DNA from: Hysterangium stoloniferum
Lineage: Eukaryota; Basidiomycota; Agaricomycetes; Hysterangiales; Hysterangiaceae
Assembly (NCBI GenBank): GCA_015178975.1
Contig: WHVD01000002.1
Location: forward strand, 434,001-498,000
Reading direction: 5' to 3'
Length of the DNA: 64,000 nucleotides
Numbering within the stretch: the stretch's first letter is position 1; each line of letters opens with the position of its first letter. Positions 45,908-58,472 of this stretch are shown piece by piece. A program made the translations under genes and the position numbers. The notes below the pieces were generated by a model. That model was not told where the DNA came from. It worked only from the letters and a program-made list of their open reading frames with translations, and did no database searches.

Positions 45908-47348
45908 TCATAATTTGTAAATGATCCTGCTCTCACTTTCCTCGGCCTTAACGTGGTTAGTGCCACTCGCCATAATCTCCATTTCACGGAGTGCCCAATT
46001 ACGAATCAACCACACAAAATCCCACATCTCTTTCTGCGAATTCCCTGCATGAATGGTGACTCTCAGTCTTTCCGAGCCCCGTGGAACCACCGGAAAAGCA
46101 ACAGCCAAAACCCTGTGGCCATGTTTGCACAGATATTCTTCCAGTGAAACGACTTTAGAAGAGAGGATTGGGAATATAGGAGAAATGAGTACAGGCTGCG
46201 CCGTCACATCTTCTTTTGAGGGTATTTGGATTGACTGATTAGGCCACAGGAGGAGGGTTGTGGGGATATCGGTGAATGATTCTTGGAGCAAGCGCGCAAA
46301 GAACCGAGTGTTCTCATGAAGCTTTTGTCTTTGCTAGACGATCGTGAGAGAGGCGAAATACAATAATACCGTGTGTCGCATACCATATCTCCCACCGGTC
46401 CCATAACCAAATTAAAACATTGCTTGATTGCGATCAGATCAACGAAAGGCAATGCCGTACCGTACACATACGGCCGAGCAAAGGTTTCCATGAAATCCAA
46501 AATTGTGGTCGATGTCAAGATTACCGCTGCAATACCATAAAATAATTAGACAGTTAATATAAATTGAATTATTCAAAGTATAAGCCTTACCCCCTATGAT
46601 TCACGCCTTTGGTCAAGGGGTGAATTACTGTATGAATACGGTCTTGACGTCCCCACAAATGAATAAGACCTTTTCCTTGCGGCCCATACAATCCAATAGT
46701 GCGTGCCTCATCGACGACTATGTGTACTGCCTCCGGTGGAATATATTTCTCCACCAAATTAACAAGCTCAACAAGTGGACAAAAATCACCATCCATGCTA
46801 TATGCCGATTCTAGAATAACAAATAGGGTGGCTTTCCCAGATGTGATGAGTTGATTCTCCTCGATGATCTTCTTCAAGTGACCCTCTAGCGATTGCATAC
46901 AATTGTGTTCAAAGGGGATCATGGAGTGTCGTGCTCGGGACATCCGCATCCCGTCAATAAGGGAGGCATGCACTAACGAATCATAGAGCAGGACATCCCC
47001 CATCTGAGGGATTGTTCCGGTAAACGCAATGTTGGCCGTAAAGCCACTATTGACGAGGATTGCAGCTTGTGCATTGAAGACTTGACGAAAATACGCTTCG
47101 AGGGCCAAATGCTCCAAATTCGTACCGCCTCCTACACGTGTGCCCCGCGCACCGAAGAGAAATGGTGAAGTTTCGAGGGCTTTGAGATATCCACGACGGA
47201 GAGTAGGGTTGGAAGATAAAGATAGATAGTCGTTATTGGCGAAATCTACTGTGGCAGGGAGGTGGATCTTTTCAGCGTTGTGTGGGATTCCTGAGGCGCG
47301 ACGTTCTTCAAGACCCTTCTCTAGAGTTCGTTTGAGAGTTGAATACAT
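45908..47348 (-). pseudogene. Alpha-oxoamine synthase (8-amino-7-oxononanoate synthase-like), likely inactive
   Basis: Minus exons 47348-46591, 46526-46384 and 46333-45908. PLP fold-type I enzyme of the AONS/ALAS/KBL family: FANNDYLSLS, GARGTRVGGGTNLEHLALE, VNSGFTANIA, YDSLVHASLIDG, ESAYSMDGDFCPL, the lysine segment IHPLTKG (family HTFGKALG), FARPYVYGTALP and a C-terminal VPRGSERLRVTIHAGNS. The conserved DEAH reads DEAR, so the histidine that contacts the cofactor is replaced (CGC, one transition from CAC). At the first exon end the five-G run makes the spliced frame one base too long; with four G the frame would join to AVILTSTTI. Total about 441 residues if in frame. Members make a biotin precursor or similar aminoketones; a specialised-metabolism role is equally possible. 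Confidence 0.8.
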
Positions 47349-49113
47349 TGCTGGGAGGTTTGGAAAAAGTTATCGTAGACTCGTGGGTTTTACTGGCACC
47401 TTTAACCACTCCACCTTTATATCCCAAATTATATCCTAAATTAATAAGTTGGTTTTTGATCCCGACTGCTCCCGGAGGAAATACAGTTTGGTCCCATCAC
47501 TCGGACCGTCTGGAGCAGCAGCATCCGGATTCCCAGAATAAGGGCACTTTCTCCAGCGCCTAAAACCATTTTACAGAAGGGGCCCTCGTAATAATATGCA
47601 TCTGTAAATGCTTTTCGCGCCGAGAAGATCCAATTTGAGATCCTCCCACATTCTATGCTGAAACGCACTGAGACCTCTTGAACCTTCTAGTCCGAAAACC
47701 CCGGAAGTAGGTCAGACCGCTTAACAAAGCCTGTGTATTGCTCGACGAACTAACGAACAGGATACATTGCTGGGATGATTATGTAAGTAACTAAAGGCCC
47801 GCTAGTATGCCTGGGCGCCAGGCTTACACTTCACCGATGCTCTTCAAGAGGACGAGGAAAAGAGAATGTTCTACATCACCTCGGAAAATAGTTCTAGGGT
47901 AGGATTCTGCGTGCCCTGCCCTTATTTAGTACTTGTACATATTGATTGAAGATTGTTCGGCTAGCAACGAGGCGGTGTGTGGCGTGTGACCAGGCGCACT
48001 TATAAGACGGCCTTGGCCCGGACAAGGGAAGTTGTGAATATAGACACGTATAGACACGGCGTGGGTCCATATAGGATTCCATCAATCTGGTCCACGAAGT
48101 CCCTGTATGTCTACCGCGAGCAAACACTGAGGTAAGTTTCCTAACTTTTATGCTCCTTGGTGAGTTACTATTTATACTTGCGACATAATTTTCATTGTCT
48201 AGTATCTATTCTAATATGCGGACCCAAAACAGCATTCAGCTTTGGTGACCGGTAGTTGGCCGTGATCCATGTGTGGTAAAATAATCGGTTGCTGCTCTGA
48301 AGACGGCCTAATATTGTTAAGATTGAAGAGCTTTCGAGCTTGCACACACCGTTTATTGTTCATCGTTTATCACATATCATATATTTACACACCATCACTT
48401 ATCCATATCGGCTGTGACTGCCTGTTTAGGACTCGGGATTGGATTAGGGGGAAGAAGCAAACTTGCACATCATGATGGAATACTAGAGAATCAGGGAGTG
48501 CAATTAGTGAGAGGTTTAGAGGTGCGGCAAAATATTTGACCCCAGAGTTTTCTGTTATCTCCCTCAGTTTTGAAAGTTTTAAGGAGCTGTCGAACCATTC
48601 TGTTCTAAGACCTATTTGAGTGTTTGGTTAAAGGAATAGGCATTTGGACTTGTGTGTGGCCAGAGTATAGCGTTTTGTACAAAAGTGGCGGTGACCAAGT
48701 GAATGGTACACCCCTTTCACCCGCACGAAAACCTGCCGTGTATTTTCAGCACGAACTTATCCGGGTTGTAAAATTGAAAAACCTTCCCGAAGGTCGGCGG
48801 AGAAGTGTTTCGTTATTTGCTCTTCATGACACCTGGGTGTGGATCTTGTCTAACGAACACCCACCGCGCTGAGGCTTAAATTCTTGATTTCGGAATATCC
48901 TCCATAAAACCTTCACAATTTTTTTACAGAGGATCCTCTCGTCATACCCTGATATGTATCATCAGATATATAAAAATCGTGGAGAAGTATTTTCTTTTTG
49001 TGTAGACTCGAATGATTGCCTAGCAGATGTTCACAACAAGGGTCCATTCGTCCATTTGTTGCAATACCTATTGAATAAGTGTTATAAGTGAGGTTGCGGC
49101 GGAACGTAGTGAC
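47349..49113. other. Mostly non-coding
   Basis: Includes a 75-residue minus frame (47441-47668) of unknown nature and a perfect short palindrome GCCTGGGCGCCAGGC near 47809. The latter resembles the terminal hairpin of the LTRs at 1451 and 52142, but no full LTR could be delimited. No gene supported. Confidence 0.35.
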
Positions 49114-49150
49114 GCCTTACTAGCTTAATCGATAGAGTGTAAGATTCTTA
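49114..49150 (+). other. 5' half of a tRNA-Lys(CTT)-like sequence
   Basis: GCCTTACTAGCTTAATCGAT followed by AGAGTGTAAGATTCTTA matches the first half of fungal tRNA-Lys (CTAGCTCAATCGGTAGAGC.. with CTT in the loop). The variable loop, T-arm and 3' acceptor are missing, so it is a fragment, perhaps of a SINE or a past tRNA-targeted insertion. Confidence 0.45.
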
Positions 49151-52141
49151 CCAGCCCCGTCTGATTGACTAATATCACTTGCTGTACATGCTATCCTGTA
49201 CTGCCGCTTCATTGAAACTTGGATTCACAAGGAACTAGTTCATTTTATCATTTATTTTTTTATCCGTGAGTGCAACTCATGTTATCGCTCTTACATACCA
49301 ACAACCAGCTTTCCGGGCCCGGAGGCTGTGTAGACCAGGGCACCATCGGCTCGAGTTTCCGCTTTTGATTGTCCCAAATGACTTCTAAACTAGGAGGAAT
49401 CCAACTTACCTTACCCTTCTATGTGAATACTCGTCCCGGCTTCAGTCACATGTCTTTCTTCAAGAATAAATTGAATTCTATACTACTAAGGAATGGAGAT
49501 CAAAACCGGTCCGACTGCCATTTGTAAGGCCATAATGGTATATTTATCTCGGAAAAGTGTTTGTATCAACGGGAGAATTGAGGCGCACAGGCACCATATT
49601 GTGGGAACTAATATCGGATCAAAAAAAGCCAAAGTATTTCTCTGGCTCAACTTCATGAACACAGTCAGCAAATCATTGCCTGAAAGATCTTCCGTGTCAA
49701 GATTATTAATCTTACCAAAACTTCTCAGAAATCTTATTTAACCAAAGCCAACCAGAACCCATCAGTTTTTAGAACCTTGAATCAGCTTATTGCACTTGTA
49801 AGTAGTATATAGCCAAGAACACCATCTGAATTGATGGGCGATTTCCGAACGAAAATGCAGAATTCGTATGCTCGAGACAATGAGCACGAAGAGATTCATT
49901 ATGGAATATGTGTTTCAAATATCCAAATGCCAAGTTAGATTGTGTGGGCTGATGTGAAATATGTTCTTACCAAGCCTGGCCCTTGCACCTCGAATGACTG
50001 ATATGCAGAACAGCGGTTGTAACACCACTAGCGATATTTTTCCAATATAGTGCCGTGTATGCATCCGGACGGTGTGTGTGTGTTATGATTAATGGACACC
50101 ATACCATATGGCGGACCTAGATCAAGCAAAGGTATAAAAAGAAACTTGGCAGAAGCTCCGTAGGAAATCTAATCTGCGTCCTCCGGATATATGGAAATAT
50201 TAGCGCAGTATTAAGGTTTAAATAGGTGGTCTACCGAGATTATATCTCCGTCACGCAGCGCTGCCTTGGGGGTTCTCAGTTCGAGTAGCAGATGTATAAA
50301 GTCTGGTTACCAGGTATTATGCACGACCTACATTCTCGACGAGTGGGTAGTGCTGGGGTATTAAAGGACGAAATGTATCCATGTTTCCTGATCGGCGAAT
50401 GAGTTTCAGCGCCGGATCTTGTCCTAGCTTTCAGGCCCGCTGAAACCTTCCAGAATGGGGTTGTCCTCTTCGGAGAATCTCCCCCAGGAGCCTCCCGGAC
50501 TTAGAAGCTTAAGCATCTGATTCGCACCCAGTGATGTAAGGAGCAGAGCAAGAAGCTAGGCAGCGATAATGGATCACGTATTCATGAAGACATGTAAAGA
50601 GAGTTCAGATGACGACGGGACAACCTGCTGCCAGCCACCAATTTCGAGGCTACCAGGGCCCCTGAAAGAGCAATTTAAAGGATGTTATGGTATAACCAGC
50701 TTCGCATTGCCGTTCTTGCGTTTGTACTGTCTCTAGGATGCCCAAATATTTGTCAAGTGAAGCCTGAGCAACCTCACTGAGCATACGCTAGTCGTGTTAG
50801 TTTTATAGATAGTACATGATTCTAGATTTCTTATCTCACTTTCTTACCTCACTTCTACTTCATGTATATGACATCCCCTCAAGTGAAGTCACTTGCTTCA
50901 CATGCCCTTACAAAAGGCAGAATGACAGATCTTCTCCCATGTCCAGATGATAACAGGCACTTCCCGGGACCTTCGGTTTTCGTCACCTTTCAGTCTTTTG
51001 GTATAAGCACAAATGAATCTACCACGCGAGCTTCTGGTGGACGTATAAAGAACATCAGGGAGACTTAACAATTGAAGTGACAGGCACCAAGTAGAAAATG
51101 AAATATGGTATTTCTTACGGACCGAGCTGTGAATGCTCATGCGTCAGGGTTGTACTACACAAATCTGTCAACTCAGAACACTCTTTTTATAAAGATGTTC
51201 CTGATAAATAATCGCCTTCTCTTGAACGAGTGAAGTATTTTGAGTCAGGTTGACTGAAGGCTCATTACCCCACTTTTGTCGCAGCGTCTGTCGGACATTC
51301 TTCTCCCGGGTAGGGTCGCAAACCGAGGTAGTGTGCTGGGTGGCATTTATCACTAGGTAACACACTAGTGACCTAACGACAAGAGGTTTCAGCAAGCGGC
51401 GGCAGATGAGCAAGGGTTTCTCAAATCCATCTTCATGGGGTTTCGGCGATATTTTCACTGGTCCAATTGACACTGTGAACTCTGAGGAAGTGACAACATG
51501 AAGAATGATGGATGAGCCACCAGATAAAAACGCTCTGGTGAATCCTCATGTGATTGGTATGCGTTGTATGAGATTCCCCCTATTCAGACCTATCCTAATA
51601 TTGGTTCTATTACACAAAAGAAATTGAGATAGCAAATTAGGTTGCTTCTAAAAGCCTTTCTAAACGCTGTGAAAGTCGGCTTCACTCGAGTAGGTCCCAC
51701 AGAAACATTATCCTCATTTTGTGAGGTATGATAAAATGAATGAAAAATCGTATTATTGCTATTAATATCAGAATATAGATGTGGATATTTGTCTAATCCC
51801 CTCTTGCTTTGAAAAACCCACATTTTAGAAACACAACTTTGACGAACACTTGATGCTTATGCATGATACATCTCAGCTTGAACTTAGAAGGGCTCAACAG
51901 CAACAGCATTCTATATCAAACTTTCTATTACAGATGAGGAGATCAAGTCTCTACTACAAATAAACAGATGAAGAGGATAATTGGAGCGGGGAAAGCGTAA
52001 GAAAACAATGCAGAAGGGCCAACAAATTTCGAAGAGCACAACAAGATAATATAAGTACATATTTGGCAAATACGATGTTGTGAATGATGGAGCTGATGAT
52101 GATCTGGCGAATAATGGCACACTGAAGACAATGCCGGACAT
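49151..52141. other. No recognisable gene
   Basis: About 3 kb with frames below 102 residues and no family motifs. The longest (minus 51168-51473) starts GPVKISPKPHEDGFEKPLLI and is unknown to me. Confidence 0.35.
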
Positions 52142-52340
52142 TGTAAGCCTGGCGCCCCAGTCTTACTCATTCCTTTTGTTCCACTCCTTTGTTCTCATTG
52201 TCCTTTTGTTCCACTCCCTTGTTCCACTCCCTTTGTTCTACCACATGATCATAGCATATAAAGCCTAGGTAGTTTTCCTTCTCTTACCTTACCGTACGCT
52301 GTAACATCCTGTATCTCGTCTCAGTTCTAGACAATACAAC
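52142..52340 (+). mobile_element. LTR copy with a terminal hairpin
   Basis: Begins TGTAAGCCTGGCGCC then CCAGTCTTAC, has four TTTGTTCCACTC-like repeats and a TATA-like GCATATAAAGCC, and may end TACAACA at about 52340. Same family as 1451-1577. No matching 5-bp duplication was found, so it may be part of a truncated element. Confidence 0.55.
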
Positions 52341-52552
52341 ATGGTCCTGTCAACTCATGTGACCGCCAGTGATCCCAATTGACGACGGGATTACAGACAT
52401 GCTAAACTGAGATATACTTGAAAGTTTCCGAATGCATGAGATATGCCTCCAGAATGCCACACAGACCATGGTCTATCGGCGCATCTTGGAAAAGAGGGAA
52501 TCAGCTGTGAGAGGCCAGACAGATGTAATGATACCGCGACCACTATGAAGTA

Positions 52553-53125
52553 AAAGACCGAGCGAGCCGGAGACTACTGGGCAGGATGTGGTTGTCAATA
52601 CGTAAGAAGCATGTTAGTAAGAACATCCTATGGCAGACCTTGCTTGCAGACTTGTAAAACAATGGCTAACTATCCCGCAATTCGAAGAAAGGGCGGTTTG
52701 TGGAAAGTGTGAATGCATCGAATCTATAGATCATATATTGATTACCTGTAAGCCTCACGGGAGGGAACTTGTTGGACAATTAATTGAAAGGGCGTGGGCG
52801 AAAACCGGCGAGGAATGGCCTGGGGTAACCTTAGGAACCATCTTGGGCCATGGACTGGCGAATTACAACCCCCGGAGAAAACCAGATACCGCTAATAATC
52901 GCATCTTCGCCATCCTTGTAATGGAGGCTGTCCATCTTTGGAAGATACGTTGTGAGGCACGGATTGGTGCCACGGAAGGACCCTGGTGAAATGATGGCCT
53001 CCGAATCCGATGGGAGAAGGTGCTGGCATAACGGATTCAGATGGACCGCGTGGCCACCAACGTAGGCAGATACAAGAGAGAGGCCGTCCCTGTATGTTTG
53101 GTGAGTGAAACATAGAAAACATTAC
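52553..53125 (+). pseudogene. Non-LTR (Tad-like) retrotransposon 3' fragment
   Basis: FEERAVCGKCECIESIDHIL followed by ITCKPHGRELVGQLIERAW is the zinc-binding (zf-RVT) region after reverse transcriptase in basidiomycete LINEs (RALCGxC..ESMEHIL..C). Next come PGVTLGTILGHGLANY, NRIFAILVMEAVHLWKIRCE and, beyond a stop, RIQMDRVATNVGRYKREAV, in the family's order. In-frame stops at 52987 and 53029 and a frame jump upstream show it is dead. Confidence 0.75.
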
Positions 53126-54244
53126 TGCGCAGAGATAAGCTAATATACATGTCCAAGAAAGATATTACGGGGGTTTCAGTGGGTATTGGTCGGGGAAGGC
53201 CTTCATGAGGCTGTTCCTAGCTTGAGTCCTACACTAGCAGCCTGTCTGTTGTGCGTAAAAGCATTTCCTCAGGTGGTAAACGTGCGACGACAGCTATGCG
53301 CAAAATATCTTTATTCTTCTTCCCTGTGTCCTATTGACACTACGGCCTATGAATTTATCTATATCCTACCTGGTGTGAGCAATCTTATTAACGTAGCCGG
53401 GTTGAGGCGAGGGGCATGGTTACTCCTCCCTTTCCCAGAACCCCCCCCAAGAGAAAATGGTAAATATATTAGTTTTGCCCGTAATACCATACTAAGAAAA
53501 TTGTATAGAAATTGTCCTTTGGCTGAGGTATTGCGAAAATAAAATATTTTTATAGGGAAGAGGTTGGGCCATTCTAAATCCATCTAATATGCTCAAGATC
53601 TTAAGTGAGTTCGGGTTGTTTCCAAGAGTTTCATATTTTTGAATTTTTCAGCCTCGTGTTTTGGAACTTTTAGTTGATGGCTTCTTGGGCGGATGTAGAC
53701 TCGTCTCATTTCGTTTACTGCGGGTGTTTGAATCATTTACCACCATGGGATTCATTATTAGTTAAAAACAGCCGCGAGCTTAGATATTATATTATGTATC
53801 TCAGTATCATTTTTCTCCCTGTACATTTGTGGGAAGTTCAGTGGACATGTGAACGTTTAAAATAGATCCGTGACTGTCGAAGATAGACCAGTCAACCGGT
53901 GAGAACCGGGAAATACACTATCAGGCTTAATCGCGGTATTGACGGGCATCAATAAAGAGACCACTTTGATATGACGAGATCACAATTCTGCCTTAATTAG
54001 GCTACATTAGTACTCGTGTGAGATGACTGCGTTGATAAAGATTACGTTCTGTCACCTACCCAAGCATGACAGCCAACTTCAGTGTGCCCCGATTGATCTC
54101 TCACACGGGAGATGAGGAGCAACCAAGCCACCGAGAAGAACTTAGAATAAACTAATATTACATATTAAGGGCTTAGGATTCCGTACGCGCGTGGCCAAAG
54201 CGAGAACCGTCACCATAGTTTTGAGTCGTGCATCATTGAATTCA
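53126..54244. other. No recognisable gene
   Basis: Two + frames of 118 (53186-53542) and 63 residues (53674-53865) carry no motif I recognise. They may be remains of coding sequence. Confidence 0.35.
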
Positions 54245-55722
54245 ATGGACCAACATCCTCCTGCATTCTCTGACATCGTGGCGCCCTTCGCCCAGCAGGA
54301 GGTTTCCGATCAATATCCACCCATTTACGTGCATGAAGATGAATATGAAGAGCTATGGGGGAGATGGATTATCTCTGCTAAAGCTAGCCAAAAAGTGCTA
54401 GATATTCGGGCTGCACTCGCCATACTCGAGCCCAAATTACAATCGCAGATAAAAGAGCATGAACGATGCAAACAGACAAGGTTAATACATCCATCCCACC
54501 ATGGAAAGTCCCATTATTGAATCTCACTACTTTTATACCATAGCTCCAAAATTCTTACTGAACTTCGCGGCTTGTTAACCACTGCTCGATCGCTCTTTCG
54601 ATTACACATTTTACGACAGATTTATTCTAATGGCGAGCCCGATCCGCACGATAGAATTCGACAGGAATTCAAATTAGCAGTTCAGGCAGAAACTTCAGCA
54701 CAGATAGAAGTGGAGAGTTCACGGGAGAAAATCCAGACATTGAAAGCCCAAGTATGTGATTGTAGCATGACCGGGTTTGTTGAACGGTTACGAGGGGTCT
54801 GAGCAGATGCAAAGTAACATGTCGCTGGCTGGTGATTCTGATCTTCTGTTTGATTCATTGGTGGCGAGAGCGAGTCGTCATATCTCCAAAGGTTGCGGGT
54901 TTCATGTTCAGCCTTACTGCGTACTGCCATCTTATCACTTGTTGATTCAACAGACTCCTCACAGATAGCCATTGATCATATCGCCGCGTCCACAGTCGCC
55001 TATACAATGGCGGGTATTATTGCACTCATTTATATATAGCGCATCTGACATACTATAGGCCAAAGGGGTAGTCACAGAGCTTGAACGTGCCAGAACCACC
55101 ATCCAACATGCACATCGCTTTTTCACAATGACGTTGAAGAGACTTGACGGCGTAAGAGCAATGACATTCTTCCCAGGCAGTGGACTCGTCAAACAGAAGG
55201 AATACATGCGTGAGTGCTATCCGTATAGATGGCATATCTCTCACATTCATAAACACGGCAGTAGCTTCCGAAACTGCAATCAAAGCTCAGGCTTGCTTCC
55301 ATGAGACTTTGCGGGTTCTTGAACCCTACATGAACCGTGTGTCTACGGAGCTGATGGAGGATTTCAACAAGCTAGAAAAATGGGGCCTCCTGCAAGCACC
55401 GAAAATATTCGCTTTGGCATGTGAAACACAGGTCATGTCTGGCGTAACCAGTATGTTCAGCCTATCTCATTGTCTTAGACCCGTTACAACGTAGAAAAAA
55501 GGGACGGTAAATGTACTATATCAAACGCAAGAAGCGGTATTTGTCTGTTTAACACACATAGCGATCTGGGTTCAGGATCAAGTTCCTGTCGCCGAGGCTG
55601 AAGCCCGTAGGGCCCTGACGAAACGGGATGAAGATAGACTTCAACTGGTAACAATATGGAAAACCCGAATAGGCTCGGAGATATGGCCCAACATCAAGGA
55701 GGATACAACGGAACCAGGATAG
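54245..55722 (+). CDS. Unknown helical protein, multi-exon
   Basis: Exons supported by phase: 54245-54480, 54544-54751, 55059-55209 and 55262-55431 (GTTAAT..CATAG, GTATGT.., GTGAGT..GGCAG). A probable last exon ends at the stop 55720-55722. Translation starts MDQHPPAFSDIVAPF and is rich in long amphipathic helices (LRGLLTTARSLFRLHILRQI, IRQEFKLAVQAETSAQIEVE, LERARTTIQHAHRFFTMTLK). The part between 54752 and 55058 could not be spliced with confidence. Coiled-coil or scaffold character is inferred; no family recognised. Confidence 0.45.
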
Positions 55723-56069
55723 AAATCTGCTTGCTCGCACTTTTGCATACTTTGAAAAATTTCACTCACTCATATCTATTTTCACCTTCCATTCATTCAC
55801 CTTTCCTACCATTCAGATGGTCATAAAACTACTGGTCAGTTCGTCAACGTGGATATCAGATTATTGTATTTGTAACCGGCATCACATTCGTTTCACCTAT
55901 TTAAGGCATGTAGTCGCGGTTAGCTGACATGTAATTATCAAGGCTCCCATCCATATGTACACTAGAAAATAATCTAACGAGTAGACATGATCGAGGGCGG
56001 GTAGATGTTAGATGACACATGCTACGGGCCAAGGCTGGTCGAAGAGTGGTGATTGAAAGGTTACATATT
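55723..56069. other. Intergenic
   Basis: No feature seen. Confidence 0.4.
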
Positions 56070-56440
56070 AAGCAATATTCTTATGTGACCTAAAGGCCTA
56101 TGACGCCTTTCCCCAAATTGGTAAACTTTATTGAAAAGCCAAATAATGCACACCGACGGTAAGCCACTCACATCAGCAATAAATACATCCACATCAAGCC
56201 ACCCCTTCAAATCCTCAATTTTCCCTTCTTTGACCATAAAAAACTTGATTATCTTGTTATTTTTACACTCTCTCATCTCCATATTCTCCATGCATCAAAG
56301 CTACCTTGTCTCCTTCAGAAGGAACATTGCTTGGCGCAAACAACATCTTGTCAAACTGGCTCAGCATGGCCACACTGCATGGCAACCATGCCAAACATGA
56401 TGATGCTCCTCCATGGAGAGGGTTTTTGTTGGAAATGGTG
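56070..56440 (-). pseudogene. Decayed SnoaL-like (NTF2-fold) copy
   Basis: The minus frames give FDKMLFAPSNV, then KIIKFFMVKEGKIEDLKGWL and DVDVFIADV. These parallel FEKMTFIASAI, EIIMVFTVKEGKIEELKEWL and VIAFIAAV in the intact gene at 57635-58119. Stops and frame jumps separate the blocks. Confidence 0.65.
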
Positions 56441-56484
56441 ATGAAACACCCACCTCTCTAGGGGCGGTTCACCCTTCTCCTCCT

Positions 56485-56690
56485 ACCGAATACTTGATAA
56501 TACATGTTGTGGACAATGCTCAGTGAGGCTGGTGCATGATTCAACCCATGTACACCTAAACTATCACCAAACTTATCGTGTCAGAAGGTGATCCATTGAC
56601 TCACACATTGATTGATACAAGTACTTCATTACAAGCTTATTAAACCCTTGTATTGTGGATTTACAATAAGCCAACTCATACAATTTTTAA
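56485..56690 (-). repeat. Dispersed repeat, copy 2
   Basis: Inverse-orientation partner of 34035-34235: its reverse complement reads GAGTTGGCTTATTGTAAAT .. AGTTTGGTGATAGTTTAGGT .. TTGTCCACAACATGTATTAT. Confidence 0.6.
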
Positions 56691-57634
56691 TAGTTTTGGG
56701 GGTGGTTATGGATTGATTCAAGGCAAGGGCAATTTCTTTCGGTGGGAGACATCCTGTTGGTTACTTTCAGATACGTCATAGCGACTTCGAGGTAATATTC
56801 TTGTAGAAGTTCCTGTTTTCGCTAACTCTAGTGTGTATTTGTGTGTAATTGCATAGTTTGTTTCAGATAATATCTTAGCTTTGGGGGTGCGTCAGCGATT
56901 GGAACTTTGTAAAGAGGATAGTCTCAAACGGTGCTTCGTCAGCGTCCATGCAACGTTGTGGTATTACGAAGCATGACAGCCTTGTAAGCTGGCGATAGCG
57001 GATGCCCAATCACAGTGGGAATCTTCAGTGTTATATTGTCATCACTGTGACCTTGGTCGTCAATTGTCTTTACTGTGATGACCACACTATTCAGTACTTG
57101 AACCTTAGTACTGCTCAGTATTCTTCCAGCTTATGGTTCGCGGCACGGCTATCCCACAAACGTATCTGGAAGTGAGGTAGCATCGAGAGAGTCGGAGCGC
57201 CAGTCTATGCCTTAGGGGTTGTCTGGCGGTGAACTCAACATCAAGCTGACCAATATTGATCGACAGGCTATGCTATAGCGCCTCATCAAGAGAGAACGAC
57301 ATCGTATGAAGTTAAATTTTTCTAAGGATCCGTAGGACCCTTCCTCCTGTCTAGAAGTGCTGGTGTCGCTACAGATTTTCCGCCAAATGTCCCCCCTTCA
57401 CTTTGTGATCACTAGTTTCGCACCTCTTTTGACAAATACTCTAACATCCATCATCAATCTTCAACTGGGACAACTTACGATATGTCCAGTGGGTTTTCAG
57501 GTCGTCACACAAAGGACACTAGTTACTAGTGAAAAAACATACCTACAGAAAAGTCAGTGGTCATGGAACTAAATATTTACAGAGGAGAGATATGTGCCGA
57601 ATGCCTTTGGATGGAACCAATATAGAACAAGACG
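56691..57634. other. No recognisable gene
   Basis: Only short frames. It forms the 3' side of the SnoaL-like gene. Confidence 0.4.
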
Positions 57635-58119
57635 CTAGTCGAAGACATCTTGCGCTTTGCCCTAGGGTTATGTTGCCATAGATAAAATATACCGAAGCTC
57701 ACAAACGAATAACGACTCACAGCAGCGATAAATGCAATCACCGCAGCTGTATCAAGCCATTCCTTTAACTCCTCAATCTTCCCTTCTTTAACCGTAAACA
57801 CCATTATTATCTCATTACGATACGTCCGTCCATCTGCCATCTCGCCTTCGAGCGTGGCCTCCAAAGCTGCCTTGTCCTTCTCAGCCGTGATGGCACTCGC
57901 TATGAATGTCATTTTCTCGAACTCGTTTAGAATGGCCGCAATTAAGTGATGTCGCTCGGAAAAGGTGATAGCTCCTCCACAGAGAGGAGACCCGGGGTTG
58001 GGGCTACCAACCATCCACCATGTCGCAGATGGAGAGGTCAGAGCGAGAACATCAGGGAATCTGCGATTGTGGAAATGATCGACGAAGGTAGCGACGATTT
58101 CTTTGGGCGTGAGTGACAT
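57635..58119 (-). CDS. SnoaL-like NTF2-fold protein
   Basis: Exon 58119-57721 (133 codons), intron 57720-57662 (GTGAGT..CCTAG), then a tiny exon 57661-57635 encoding GKAQDVFD and a stop; 141 residues in all. It starts MSLTPKEIVATFVDHFHNRR, with the alpha helix, FPDVLALTSPSATWWM, the cavity strands and EGEMADGRTYRNEIIMVF, then VKEGKIEELKEWLD. This is the SnoaL_3 pattern. Such small cone-shaped proteins act as cyclases, hydrolases or binding proteins; the substrate cannot be told. If the small intron is not used, the frame stays open to 57577. Confidence 0.75.
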
Positions 58120-58472
58120 TATGATAGTTGTGGGGGTTGGATTGCAGTATTTTAAATAATCTTTTCCCCGGGGAATGAGGTTAATATATATGCTAACAAT
58201 TGACAATTGACAAAGACGAACTTGTCACATGTTGGACCTTCACTCCGGCATTAATTTCCTTCAAATTCAAGCTCGCCTGCTTAATAAATATGAGATTACT
58301 CATAAATACAACGTCTAGGAGTAATTAAGGTTTTTTTTTTACGTAAATCTGGTGCTTACTTATTTGCAACGAGAATTCAAACTTTCCAACCGCATGATTT
58401 TCTCAAGATCTAAGATTTACCACACATATATTGATTACTACCAGGAGATTGCTTATACTTCTGATTGACCCT
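58120..58472. other. Upstream region of the SnoaL-like gene
   Basis: A TTTAAAATACTG (minus) lies about 30 bp above the start and may serve as a TATA-like element. Nothing else seen. Confidence 0.35.

Noticed and set aside
47808-48130. A further LTR starting at the GCCTGGGCGCCAGGC palindrome
   Set aside because: A TATA-like box follows, but no end with matching target duplication and no further similarity to the 1451/52142 family.
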